Assembly (NCBI GenBank): GCA_025457915.1
Contig: JALOTL010000002.1
Coordinates: forward strand, 1-64,000
Length of the DNA: 64,000 bases
From: Spirochaetota bacterium
GTDB lineage: Bacteria; Spirochaetota; UBA4802; UBA5550
Direction of reading: 5' to 3'
Every line of letters starts with the position of its first letter. Within the stretch, counting starts at the first letter, position 1. Below the pieces are notes generated by a model, which made no database searches, had not been told where the DNA came from, and saw nothing but the letters and a program-made list of their open reading frames with translations. Positions 42,211 to 51,202 of the stretch are shown one piece after another. The translations under genes and the position numbers were made by a program.

Positions 42211-44283
42211 ATGAGTGTGGATTACAGCGTGGAAGTAGGTCGTGAAAAGATGATTTTCAATACAGGGTACCTTGCCAGGCAGGCGGATGGAGCCATTGCG
42301 TTATCCTACGGCGAGGTAATTGTTTTCACTTCCGCCGTGGCATCCAAGGAAAAGGTCGAGGGACAGGATTTTTTTCCGCTTACAGTGGATTACAGGGAAA
42401 AATCATACGCCGCCGGGAAGATACCCGGGGGCTTTATCAAAAGGGAATCAAGGCCCAGCGACAAGGAGGTCCTGGTCAGCAGGCTTACCGACAGGCCACT
42501 GAGGCCGCTTTTTCCGGATGATTTTGTGAACGAGGTGCAGATAATTCTGTACGTCCTTTCGGCGGACCAGACAAACCCGCAGGACGTGATAGCGATAAAC
42601 GCGGCATCGGCCGCACTCGTAATATCCGGCATGCCGTTCAGGGGGCCGGTAGGAGCGGTCAGGATGGGCAGGGTCGGCGGTAACTGGATCGTCAATCCGA
42701 CCTTCGCCGAAATGGCGAAGAGCGATATAGACCTGGTGGTGGCCGGAACCAAGAACGGCGTTACAATGATAGAGGGTTCCGCTAAAAACATCGGCGAGAG
42801 CGACATCATATCCGCCGTGGAGATCGCGCACCAGAACATTAAAAGGATCTGCGAGGCCCAGGAGGAACTTGCAAAAAAAGCGGGCAAGCCCACGATGCAG
42901 TACTATCCGTTTAAAGCGGACGAGAACCTTAAAAACGAGGCCAGGAAAAGGTATTATTCAGAGCTGGAACAGCTCAAGGACCACAAGATTAAAAAGGCAA
43001 GAGAGGCCGTGCTGGGTTCCATCATTGAAAAAGCCGAGAAGGAGCTTTCAGAACAGTTCCCGGACACGGTTTCACAGGTAAGGGGAATCATTGACGCCCT
43101 TGACGGCGAGGTTATAAGAAAGAGGATCCTGGAAGAGGGACTCAGGGCCGACGGCAGGGGACTGAGGGACATAAGGCCCATCGACATAATGGTGGGGATC
43201 CTTCCCAGGACCCACGGGTCGGCCGTGTTCACCAGGGGCGAGACCCAGAGCCTCGGTGTCACCACACTCGGCACGGTTTCGGACGTGCAGAGGATGGACA
43301 ACATAGACGGCCAGGGGGACAAGAGGTTCATGCTCCATTATCATTTTCCGCCGTTCTCCGTCGGCGAGGTCGGCAGACACGGCGGAGTGGGCAGGAGGGA
43401 GATCGGCCATGGAATGCTTGCGGAGAGGGCAATGGAATACGTTCTTCCCGCGGAAAACGATTTCCCTTACACCATACGACAGGTATCGGAAATTTTCGAA
43501 TCGAACGGTTCGTCGTCGATGGCAACCGTGTGCTCGGCTTCGCTTTCCATGTTTAATGCAGGCGTGCCGCTCAAGGCCGCGGTGGCCGGAATTGCAATGG
43601 GCCTCGTGAAGGAAGGCGACAGGTTCGCCATCCTAAGCGACATCATAGGGCTCGAAGACCACCTCGGAGACATGGACTTCAAGGTCGCGGGGACAACGGA
43701 GGGTATAACCGCCTTCCAGATGGACATAAAAATCGAAGGCATTACCCCGGAGATAATGAGGGCCGCTCTTGAGCAGGCAAAGGAAGGGAGGCTGCACATA
43801 CTCGATAAGATGAATAAAATCATCTCGCTGCCCGAAAAGAGCCTTTCGCCTTATGCGCCGAAGATCAAGGTGATAATGATTGATCCCTCCAGGATAGGAG
43901 AGGTTATAGGACCGGGAGGAAAAATCATCAGGAAGATTATCGAGGAGTCCGGCGCGGACGTCAATATAGAGGACGACGGCTCGGTCACCATATCGGCGGT
44001 CTCACAGGAGTCCATAAATCTCGCGGAGGAGTTCGTCCGCGGGATCGTGGATGACGCGGAGATCGACAAGATATACAACGGCACGGTGAAGAGGATAATG
44101 GACTTCGGGGCATTCGTAGAGATCATGCCCGGGAAGGAAGGTCTTGTCCATATATCCAAGCTTGACATTAAAAGGGTGCAGAACGTTACCGACATAGTCA
44201 AGGTCGGCGACAAGGTAAAGGTGAAGGTCATCAAGATCGATGAAAAGGGCAGAATAGACCTCAGCAGAAAAGACGCCCTCTGA
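42211..44283 (+). CDS. pnp: Polynucleotide phosphorylase
   Basis: The 690-residue enzyme has two RNase-PH-like domains joined by a helical linker (about 215-300), followed by KH (PSRIGEVIGPGGKIIRKIIEE, here IGEVIGPGGKIIRKI) and S1 domains (YNGTVKRIMDFGAFVEIMPG). The FFPLTVDYREKSYAAGKIPGG block (given in part) and the second-domain TRGETQSLGVTTLG block are intact. It degrades RNA 3' to 5' with phosphate. AAAGGAG precedes the ATG. It ends 7 nt before the M16 peptidase gene. Confidence 0.97.
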   Translation: MSVDYSVEVGREKMIFNTGYLARQADGAIALSYGEVIVFTSAVASKEKVEGQDFFPLTVDYREKSYAAGKIPGGFIKRESRPSDKEVLVSRLTDRPLRPLFPDDFVNEVQIILYVLSADQTNPQDVIAINAASAALVISGMPFRGPVGAVRMGRVGGNWIVNPTFAEMAKSDIDLVVAGTKNGVTMIEGSAKNIGESDIISAVEIAHQNIKRICEAQEELAKKAGKPTMQYYPFKADENLKNEARKRYYSELEQLKDHKIKKAREAVLGSIIEKAEKELSEQFPDTVSQVRGIIDALDGEVIRKRILEEGLRADGRGLRDIRPIDIMVGILPRTHGSAVFTRGETQSLGVTTLGTVSDVQRMDNIDGQGDKRFMLHYHFPPFSVGEVGRHGGVGRREIGHGMLAERAMEYVLPAENDFPYTIRQVSEIFESNGSSSMATVCSASLSMFNAGVPLKAAVAGIAMGLVKEGDRFAILSDIIGLEDHLGDMDFKVAGTTEGITAFQMDIKIEGITPEIMRAALEQAKEGRLHILDKMNKIISLPEKSLSPYAPKIKVIMIDPSRIGEVIGPGGKIIRKIIEESGADVNIEDDGSVTISAVSQESINLAEEFVRGIVDDAEIDKIYNGTVKRIMDFGAFVEIMPGKEGLVHISKLDIKRVQNVTDIVKVGDKVKVKVIKIDEKGRIDLSRKDAL

Positions 44284-44290
44284 TCCCGAA

Positions 44291-45547
44291 ATGGTCATTA
44301 AATACAGACAGGATAACGGTCTGCTTGTTCTTCTTGAGCCCATAGCCGGCGTGGTTTCGCTTTCCGCCGGTCTATGGCTGAAGACCGGTTCAAGAGACGA
44401 AAGGGAAAACGAGCACGGTTTCGCCCATTTCGTGGAACACATGCTTTTCAAAGGCACGGCCGCGAGATCAGCAAGGGAGCTGGCCAGGATGGTCGACAGG
44501 GTAGGCGGCCAGCACAACGCGGCGACGAACAGGGAATACACCTGTTATTACATCGACGTGGTTTCCGAGCACGCAGAGCTGGCGGTCGATGTCCTTTCGG
44601 ACATGTACTACAATTCACTCTTCGATCAGTCGGATTTTGAAAAAGAAAAAAACGTAATCTCCGAGGAGATCAGGATGTACGAGGACACGCCGGATGAATA
44701 CATCCATGATCTGTTCATGGAATGCATGCTAAGCGGCCATTCTCTCGGGCATACCATACTCGGCTCGGAAAACGGGATCAAGGCCGCTTCGAGGAGCGAC
44801 CTGCTTTCATTTTTCAACGAAAATTACCGCAACGATAACGCCATCTTCGTGGTGACGGGAAGGTTTGAAGAGAAGGATATCCGTATCCTCATAGACAGGT
44901 ATTTTTCCACGTCAAGGGGAGGCGGCCCGGCCGTACGCATCGAACCCGGAACTCCCGGGAGAATTTTCAGGAAACACGTGGAGAGGGACCTCGAGCAGGT
45001 TCACTTCTGCATAGGCGCCGACGGGATAAAAAGAAACGATGACGATAGATGGGCCCTTTACACGATGAGCACAATTCTTGGCGGGAACATGTCCTCCAGG
45101 CTCTTCCAGAATATACGTGAAAAGGAGGGGATAAGCTATTCCATATATTCCTTCCATTCCTCGTTCAGCGACCTTGGAATTTTCGGAATATACTGCGCCA
45201 CATCGCCGGACACATACCTGAAGGCTTTCGAATTGATCATGAAGGAATGCAGGGATATTTTTCGCGACGGCATAACCGGCGAGGAACTGGACGACGCAAA
45301 GACCTACATGAAAGGCAATCTCGCCCTGAGCATGGAAAGCGTCGAGGTGCGGATGGGGCAGCTTGCCAAGAACGAAATTTCCTACGGGAGACATTTTGAG
45401 TTTTCGGAAATGGTATCGCAGATAGATGCCCTCGGGAGAGACGATCTGATGAGGATATGCGACAGAATCTTCGGGGGAAGCAGGCTTTCTCTGATATCCG
45501 TGGGCGGGGTAAAGGAACCCATAAAAGACAGCGATCTCAAACTATAA
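44291..45547 (+). CDS. M16 family zinc peptidase (processing peptidase-like)
   Basis: The 418-residue protein has the inverted zinc motif HFVEH (His46, Glu49, His50) and the downstream glutamate in SEEIRMYEDTPDEY. The C-terminal half has the second M16 domain with GGNMSSRLFQNIREKEGISYSIYS, here GGNMSSRLFQNIREKEG, and the family RxxxY-like stretch. No signal peptide, so it is cytoplasmic. Family members cut signal or transit peptides and small exported peptides. The position directly after pnp is widely conserved, in spirochaetes and firmicutes, but the substrate is unknown. Confidence 0.92.
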   Translation: MVIKYRQDNGLLVLLEPIAGVVSLSAGLWLKTGSRDERENEHGFAHFVEHMLFKGTAARSARELARMVDRVGGQHNAATNREYTCYYIDVVSEHAELAVDVLSDMYYNSLFDQSDFEKEKNVISEEIRMYEDTPDEYIHDLFMECMLSGHSLGHTILGSENGIKAASRSDLLSFFNENYRNDNAIFVVTGRFEEKDIRILIDRYFSTSRGGGPAVRIEPGTPGRIFRKHVERDLEQVHFCIGADGIKRNDDDRWALYTMSTILGGNMSSRLFQNIREKEGISYSIYSFHSSFSDLGIFGIYCATSPDTYLKAFELIMKECRDIFRDGITGEELDDAKTYMKGNLALSMESVEVRMGQLAKNEISYGRHFEFSEMVSQIDALGRDDLMRICDRIFGGSRLSLISVGGVKEPIKDSDLKL

Positions 45548-45683
45548 ACGGCATTTGAATTCAGAAAAATAAAGGTTATATCAAATTTATCGATCCGGTT
45601 TAATTTTTGCTTTACTTTGTTAAAGCCCGGGGATTAATTTGAACCTTTGAAAGGTTCATCCATAAATATCACGGAGTGGGAAT

Positions 45684-46097
45684 ATGGCCAGCAAAAGCGA
45701 TCTCATAAACAGCACCATAGGCGAAGGTTCAGTATTTGAAGGCAAATTCTATATAAGCGGTTCCCTCAGGATCGACGGAAAATTCGAAGGGGAAATCAAG
45801 ACAGATGAAGAGCTTGTGGTGGGAGAGACGGGCAAGGTTAAAACCGACATCGTCGCTAAATCCGTGGTAGTGGCAGGGACGGTAATCGGGAACATAACCG
45901 CCTTCGGCGAGATCAGGCTTCTTGAGACCGGCAAGGTGCTGGGCGACATGACCGCTCCTTCAATAGCTATCCAGAGGGGCGTGGTGGCCCTCGGCACGAT
46001 AAATGTGACCGGCGGGCAGAAAAAAGACATCAAGAAGCTGATAGAAGATTCCTACAACATAGGCCCTTCCTCCGCGCAGGGAGAGGGGCAGAGATAA
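45684..46097 (+). CDS. Bactofilin
   Basis: The 137-residue protein is a bactofilin: a short disordered start, the right-handed beta-helix core of repeating five- or six-residue strands (SVFEGKFYISGSLRIDGKFEG; VVGETGKVKTDIVAKSVVVAG; given in part as SGSLRIDGKFEG and KSVVVAGTVIG), and a disordered tail. Bactofilins polymerise without nucleotides into membrane-associated scaffolds that position cell-wall enzymes. The next gene is an M23 peptidase with LysM domains, the usual partner. Confidence 0.95.
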   Translation: MASKSDLINSTIGEGSVFEGKFYISGSLRIDGKFEGEIKTDEELVVGETGKVKTDIVAKSVVVAGTVIGNITAFGEIRLLETGKVLGDMTAPSIAIQRGVVALGTINVTGGQKKDIKKLIEDSYNIGPSSAQGEGQR

Positions 46098-46175
46098 TTT
46101 TTAAAGTGATATAACATCGATTGCCGATAATTTATAAAAGAATCCGTCAATTTTACATTAAACCGAAAAATAAGA

Positions 46176-47192
46176 ATGCGGGACTCATTTTCAAGTACAT
46201 ATAAGATAGGAAGGCTTACCCTGTCCTTTTTTCACAACGAGATAGTTGTAATCTATCTCGGGAAAAAGGGCGTCTATATCAAGAACATAAAGAGGCTTGA
46301 ACATGACATGCGTAAAAGGATGATCATAAGCCTCTCTTCAATAGCCGTCGTTGCGGCAGTCTCTTTTTTCATTCCATCGGGCGAAAGCTTCGACCAGAGC
46401 GAGGACGACGTCAGGAAGAACCAGATCCTGGAATCATCAAAGACCGATTATAAGACCCCAGTTACGCACCAGAACCTGGTCATAAAAAAACACGTAGTAA
46501 AAAAAGGGGAAAGCCTCAACAGGATAGCCAAGGACTACGGCGTTTCGCTCGATACCATTTGCGGCAGCAATAACCTCAAATCATACGAATTCATTTCCGA
46601 GGGAACCGAACTGAAGATACCCAACAAGGACGGTATAATTTACAAGATGCCGTCCGGAAGCAGGATAGTAGCCGTTGCCAGGACCTATAACGTTTCCCTT
46701 GAAAAAATAATCGCGGAAAACAACATCAAGAACGCGGATTTCATAGCAAAGGACACCGTCCTTTTCATTCCTGACGCAAAACCACGGAACATTTTTCAGG
46801 GCTTTCTCTGGCCCACGGCAAGCAGGTTTATAACCTGCGGGTACGGATGGAGAAGGGATCCCTTCAACATGGGGTCAAGGGAGTTCCACCAGGGACTTGA
46901 CATCAGGTGCGATTATGATTGGGTCAAGGCCTCCAAGTACGGCCAGGTAACCTATATCGGCTGGCTCGGGGGCTACGGCAACACGGTGGTAATAGCCCAT
47001 CCCGGCGGCTGGAAGACGCTTTACGCGCACCTGTCGAGAATAATCGTCAATGTTGGTCAGTACGTAAAACAGGGACAGTTTATAGCCAAGAGCGGCAACA
47101 CCGGCCGATCAACAGGGGCGCATCTTCATTTTGAGGTTCTCAGAGAGGGCGCTCATAAAAACCCGTACAGCTACCTCGCAAAAAAAAGATAA
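46176..47192 (+). CDS. LysM-M23 peptidoglycan endopeptidase
   Basis: The 338-residue protein has a cytoplasmic N-terminal region of about 48 residues, one membrane helix (about 49-65), two LysM repeats (HVVKKGESLNRIAKDYGVSL; SGSRIVAVARTYNVSLEKII) and a C-terminal M23 (LytM) domain. The zinc ligands are visible as HQGLDIRC and HLHFEVLREG. It cuts peptide cross-links in peptidoglycan. The cytoplasmic tail could bind the bactofilin encoded 78 bp upstream, as in Helicobacter and Leptospira-type shape modules. The domain set is complete. Confidence 0.94.
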   Translation: MRDSFSSTYKIGRLTLSFFHNEIVVIYLGKKGVYIKNIKRLEHDMRKRMIISLSSIAVVAAVSFFIPSGESFDQSEDDVRKNQILESSKTDYKTPVTHQNLVIKKHVVKKGESLNRIAKDYGVSLDTICGSNNLKSYEFISEGTELKIPNKDGIIYKMPSGSRIVAVARTYNVSLEKIIAENNIKNADFIAKDTVLFIPDAKPRNIFQGFLWPTASRFITCGYGWRRDPFNMGSREFHQGLDIRCDYDWVKASKYGQVTYIGWLGGYGNTVVIAHPGGWKTLYAHLSRIIVNVGQYVKQGQFIAKSGNTGRSTGAHLHFEVLREGAHKNPYSYLAKKR

Positions 47193-47296
47193 AAGCTTTC
47201 CTTCGTCTTTAATTATCGTTTTTATTCCGGTCCCTGACAAGTTTCAGCATGCCTGCCCCGGACCTGCCTGAAAGAAAATCCCTTAAAGCCGGAAAT

Positions 47297-47917
47297 TTAC
47301 TTGAGGTCTTTTTTCAGTTCAAACAGGTTGAAAGACTGGTTTTCAAGAAACGTATATCTTTTAATCCTCGTGTAGCCTGAATCGGCCATTACCTTCAATA
47401 TCTTTTCTTCCGGCACGTTGTGAAATGCCGTTGCGATGAACCCGGGTTTATAGTCTATTATGGCCAGCCTTCCGCCTTTCCTCAGCCTGCCCGCCAGCTT
47501 CCTGAAGTATTCAGGATTCCCGATATCATGGAAGACGTTTCTGATAAAAATGAGGTCCACGCCGCGGTCAGGCAGGCCGGAATCGCCTGGCGTTGCTGCA
47601 ACGGCAATAACATTGTGCAGGTTTTTTTTCTTCGAGTCCCTTGTTACGATTTCAAGAAGATCCCTGTCGATATCCACCGCGTAGATCCTTCCGGCAGGCC
47701 CGGTTTCCTCGGCCAGCCTTATCGTAAAATATCCTCCGCCCGAGCCAAGGTCGGCGATCGCTGAACCTTTTTTTATTTCAAGGCTTTGTATTATCTGTTC
47801 GGCCTTTGAACCTGGATCTGATGCGATGCTGTTGAAGTGTTCAGCCGTCCTTTCCGCCGAACAGCATGATGCGGCAAGAATCGGAATCAACAGGATTTTT
47901 TTCGCCCATTTTTTCAT
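47297..47917 (-). CDS. SAM methyltransferase with lipoprotein-like signal
   Basis: From ATG 47917 (AGGGAG upstream) the 206-residue protein begins KKWAKKILLIPILAASCCSAE, given here as KILLIPILAASCC, a signal peptide with a lipobox LAASC (Cys17). A class I methyltransferase domain follows: IADLGSGGGYFTIRLAEE (SAM loop), IYAVDIDRDLLEIV, GVDLIFIRNVFHDI. Methyltransferases with export signals exist but SAM is not expected outside the cytoplasm. An alternative start at 47974 would place 19 residues before the signal and keep it internal. Confidence 0.75.
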   Translation of the reverse strand: MKKWAKKILLIPILAASCCSAERTAEHFNSIASDPGSKAEQIIQSLEIKKGSAIADLGSGGGYFTIRLAEETGPAGRIYAVDIDRDLLEIVTRDSKKKNLHNVIAVAATPGDSGLPDRGVDLIFIRNVFHDIGNPEYFRKLAGRLRKGGRLAIIDYKPGFIATAFHNVPEEKILKVMADSGYTRIKRYTFLENQSFNLFELKKDLK

Positions 47918-48084
47918 GAAGGGACTCCCTGCCGGGTAAGGCAATTGACAGATTTTCATTAACTTTTCTATCATATCAGCGGATTTGAAAAAAACCAGTC
48001 ATTTTTATTCATTGAATGCAATAAGCGAACCTCTAATGATCAAATCAGGATGTTCCCTTGCGGGCACTTTCAATGTTTAAATTA

Positions 48085-48193
48085 CGGCGGTCACAAAAAC
48101 CAGTTTTTCATTTTTAAAACAAATAAATAAACTGGTTTTTTCAATACAAGCGCCCTATGGCAGGCACAAAAACGATAGTTTTTGTGATCAGCC
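48085..48193 (+). repeat. MITE-like repeat, copy B
   Basis: The 109-bp partner of 5299-5407, in the opposite orientation, with the same two hairpins. ATTA stands on both sides (48081-48084 and 48194-48197). The right ATTA also begins a separate hairpin (48194-48232), so its reading as a target duplication is weaker here. The rest of 47975-48461 before glyS holds no convincing gene. Confidence 0.75.
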
Positions 48194-48461
48194 ATTAGAT
48201 TTTTTCAGCGGTTTGATAATGAAAAATCTAATTTATAGAGGTGCCCATAAACGACCGGTTAAAAGACTGGAGGAATGTGTCGTTTGAAATATCATCCGGC
48301 TTCAGTGCGATTTAATATCCGGGCTTTCCGGATGATGAGCCGGTTCCCGCATGCGGTGCGAAAAAATTTAATTGACTCTCCAAACTCCATGATTGTTATT
48401 AAACCAGAGCCGGGCGGCGAGAATGCCGTCCCTGCAACATCAATCCGTAATGGAGCCTTAT

Positions 48462-50540
48462 ATGAAAGAAGCGAACTTCCTCTGTGAAATCGGCACGGAA
48501 GAGATACCGGCGGGATATGTTCCGGTCGCAATAGACGCCATAGGCCGGATATTCAACGACAGGCTGAACGGCAGCAGGATAGGCTTCGGGAAGATCGAGG
48601 TCTGCGCCACGCCCAGACGGTTCGCTGTCATGGTCTCCGGACTTGAAGAGCGCCAGAAGGAGGAGGAGGTCGAGGTCAAGGGACCTTCTGTCGCGTCCGC
48701 TTACGGAAGCGACGGGAAACCTTCCAGGGCCCTGCAGGGATTCCTTGCTGGTAACAATATCAGGCAGGACGATGTCTTCAGAAAGAAGACCGATAAGGGG
48801 GAATACATATACGCCAGGAAGAGGCTCGAAGCCAGAAATACCGCTGAAATCATACCGGAAATCATCAGGGACGTCGTAAACGGCATCCCGTTTCCCAAGC
48901 GCATGAGATGGTCCGCAAAAAACGAGATCACCTTCGCCAGGCCGATACCTTATTTCCTGATCCTGTTCAACGGATCAGTCATACCCTTTGAAATGGACGG
49001 CGTAAAATCCTCAGATAAAACCAGGGGGCATTTCATCCAGCACGACAGGATGATCGGGATTAAGAACGTTTCGGAATACCGGTCGGTGCTGGCGAAAAAC
49101 GGGGTGATGGTCGACCAGAACGAAAGGAAGTCATTGATCATGAAAGGACTGGAAGAGGCCGCGGCGAAGGCCGGCGGCCGGCTCAACGATGACGAGGAAC
49201 TCCTGGACCTGGTGACCTACCTCGTGGAAGACCCCCACATAGTCACCTGCGAGTTCGACAGGGGATACCTCAGAATTCCGGAAATCGTTCTCATCGCCGA
49301 GATGAGGGAGCACCAGAAATATTTTTCAGTCACGGGCGGCGACGGCAGGCTTACGAATAAATTCCTGGTCGTGTCGAACAATCCGGAGACCCCCTTCGTG
49401 AAGGCGGGAAACGTCCGGGTGATTTCCGCCAGGTTCAATGACGCCGGGTTTTTTTACGACGAGGACAGGAAGAAAAAGCTGGCCGACCGCGTTGACCAGC
49501 TTAAAAGCGTCCTTTTTCACAAGGAGCTCGGTTCCATATACGACAAGGTTATAAGGATGACGAAGGTCTCCGAGGAATTCGCGTCATTGACCGGGCTGGA
49601 TGAGGCCGTTAGGGAAAAGATAAAAAGGGCGATACTCCTTTGCAAGGCCGACCTCAATACGGCCATCGTTTTCGAGTTCCCTTCGCTCCAGGGGAAGATA
49701 GGAAAGATCTACGCCGTTTCAGACGGCGAGGACAGCGAGGTCGCGGACGCGATTGACGAGCACTACAGGCCGAGGTCCCAGAACGACACCCCGCCCTCGG
49801 GCTTGGTGAGCGTAGCTGTATCCGTCTCTGAGAAGATCGACAACCTTTTCGGGTCCTTTTCCGTGGGCAACATACCAAAGGGATCTGCGGACCCTTACGC
49901 CCTCAGAAGGCAGGCAAACGCGCTGGTCGACATGCTGATCAGGAACGGCATAAACATGGACCTGAGGGCGCTCCTGGACCGTGTTTCCGGAAACTACAGG
50001 GGCGGCGCAGGGCTTGTTGAAAAGATACACGAATTCATATCCGCCAGGGCCAGGACGATTTTCGCTGACAGCGGCTTCAGCCACGACGAGATCGACGCCT
50101 GCCTGTCGACTGAAAGGAGCGATTTCCTCGAGCTTTGGAGGCTGGCAAAGAGCGTCAACGAGTTCAGGAAAAACGAGAAATTCACCGAGCTGCTCCTGGG
50201 ATTCAAGAGGATGAAGAACATAGTGGCCTCCTTCAGGAAGGATAACCCGGATTACGCTCTCAGGTTCGATCCGGCGAGAATGGAGGACGATGCGGAGAGG
50301 GAGCTTTACGATTTCTTCAATTCGAAATCCGGACTCATCGGGAGCCTGATCTCGGAAAGCAAATACATCGAGCTCTTCGAGCTCATTATACAGGGAAAAG
50401 CCGCGATCGACAGGTTTTTCGACAAGGTTCTGGTCATGGACAAGCGGACCGAGGTCCGGGACAACAGGCTTTTCATCCTCGAGTACATTTTGAAGAATTT
50501 CTCCGGTCTGCTTGATTTTTCAAAAATCGCGGACCGGTAG
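48462..50540 (+). CDS. glyS: Glycyl-tRNA synthetase beta subunit
   Basis: The 692-residue protein is the beta subunit of the tetrameric bacterial GlyRS. It opens with NFLCEIGTEEIPAGYVPVAI, here CEIGTEEIPAGYVP, and contains the HD-like core and the C-terminal anticodon-binding DALR region (ELLLGFKRMKNIVASFRKDN). ATG 48462 is chosen for TGGAG 6 nt upstream; the in-frame ATG at 48393 has no support. The alpha subunit gene glyQ is not adjacent, as it usually is, so it must be elsewhere. Confidence 0.95.
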   Translation: MKEANFLCEIGTEEIPAGYVPVAIDAIGRIFNDRLNGSRIGFGKIEVCATPRRFAVMVSGLEERQKEEEVEVKGPSVASAYGSDGKPSRALQGFLAGNNIRQDDVFRKKTDKGEYIYARKRLEARNTAEIIPEIIRDVVNGIPFPKRMRWSAKNEITFARPIPYFLILFNGSVIPFEMDGVKSSDKTRGHFIQHDRMIGIKNVSEYRSVLAKNGVMVDQNERKSLIMKGLEEAAAKAGGRLNDDEELLDLVTYLVEDPHIVTCEFDRGYLRIPEIVLIAEMREHQKYFSVTGGDGRLTNKFLVVSNNPETPFVKAGNVRVISARFNDAGFFYDEDRKKKLADRVDQLKSVLFHKELGSIYDKVIRMTKVSEEFASLTGLDEAVREKIKRAILLCKADLNTAIVFEFPSLQGKIGKIYAVSDGEDSEVADAIDEHYRPRSQNDTPPSGLVSVAVSVSEKIDNLFGSFSVGNIPKGSADPYALRRQANALVDMLIRNGINMDLRALLDRVSGNYRGGAGLVEKIHEFISARARTIFADSGFSHDEIDACLSTERSDFLELWRLAKSVNEFRKNEKFTELLLGFKRMKNIVASFRKDNPDYALRFDPARMEDDAERELYDFFNSKSGLIGSLISESKYIELFELIIQGKAAIDRFFDKVLVMDKRTEVRDNRLFILEYILKNFSGLLDFSKIADR

Positions 50541-50551
50541 GGCTTCGTGAA

Positions 50552-51202
50552 ATGTTCGACCCGGATGCAAAATCATCTGTTTTTAAAAGGCTTTTTTTCC
50601 TGGTAAGGACAGGGCTACATTACCATCTTTCATTTAAAGGGAAATTCGAAAGAATAGACGGGATGCCCTCCGTCTGGGGAATCTGGAACGTCGTGGTTTA
50701 CGGGAAGAACATCACCCTGGGGAAAAATGTCGTGATAGTCGCGGCCGACGGATACAGGACGAACCTGTCGACCATCAGGCATTCCGCTGGTGAGGGCAGG
50801 ATAACGATAGGGGACAACGTGCTGGTGATGAACGGGGTCAGGCTGAGCAGCGCGTCAGGCATCACAGTGGGAAACGACTGCATGCTGGCGAATTTTTGCT
50901 ACCTTACGGATTCCGACTGGCACGACATATACGACCGCACAAGCACCCCTGGAGGAACTGCGCCGATCGTGCTGGAGGACGGGTCCTGGATAGGGGATTC
51001 CGCGATTGTATGCAAGGGGGTCCGCGTCGGAAGGAACTCGATCATCGGCGCCGGATCGGTCGTAACCAGGGACATCCCGCCGAACGTAATAGCGGCGGGA
51101 AACCCGGCGCGGATAGTGAAGAAGCTTGATCCGGAAAAAATAAAAACCATGAAGGATTTGTACGAAAGGGCCGGGTCCGGGGGGCGGAGGAAAAAGGGGT
51201 GA
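50552..51202 (+). CDS. Left-handed beta-helix acyl/acetyltransferase
   Basis: The 216-residue protein carries hexapeptide repeats of the left-handed beta-helix (ITLGKNVVIVA; ITIGDNVLVMNGVRLSS; ITVGNDCMLANFC; WIGDSAIVCKGVRVGRNSIIGAGSVVT) and the typical IPPNVIAAGNPARIVKKL end. The His in TDSDWHDIY is the probable catalytic base. Such enzymes O- or N-acylate sugars. It overlaps the glycosyltransferase start by 4 nt (GTGA), so both likely act on one glycan. Confidence 0.9.
   Translation: MFDPDAKSSVFKRLFFLVRTGLHYHLSFKGKFERIDGMPSVWGIWNVVVYGKNITLGKNVVIVAADGYRTNLSTIRHSAGEGRITIGDNVLVMNGVRLSSASGITVGNDCMLANFCYLTDSDWHDIYDRTSTPGGTAPIVLEDGSWIGDSAIVCKGVRVGRNSIIGAGSVVTRDIPPNVIAAGNPARIVKKLDPEKIKTMKDLYERAGSGGRRKKG

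Noticed and set aside
48275-48487. Frame of 70 residues before glyS
   Set aside because: Overlaps the glyS start in another frame and has no start signal or conserved features.
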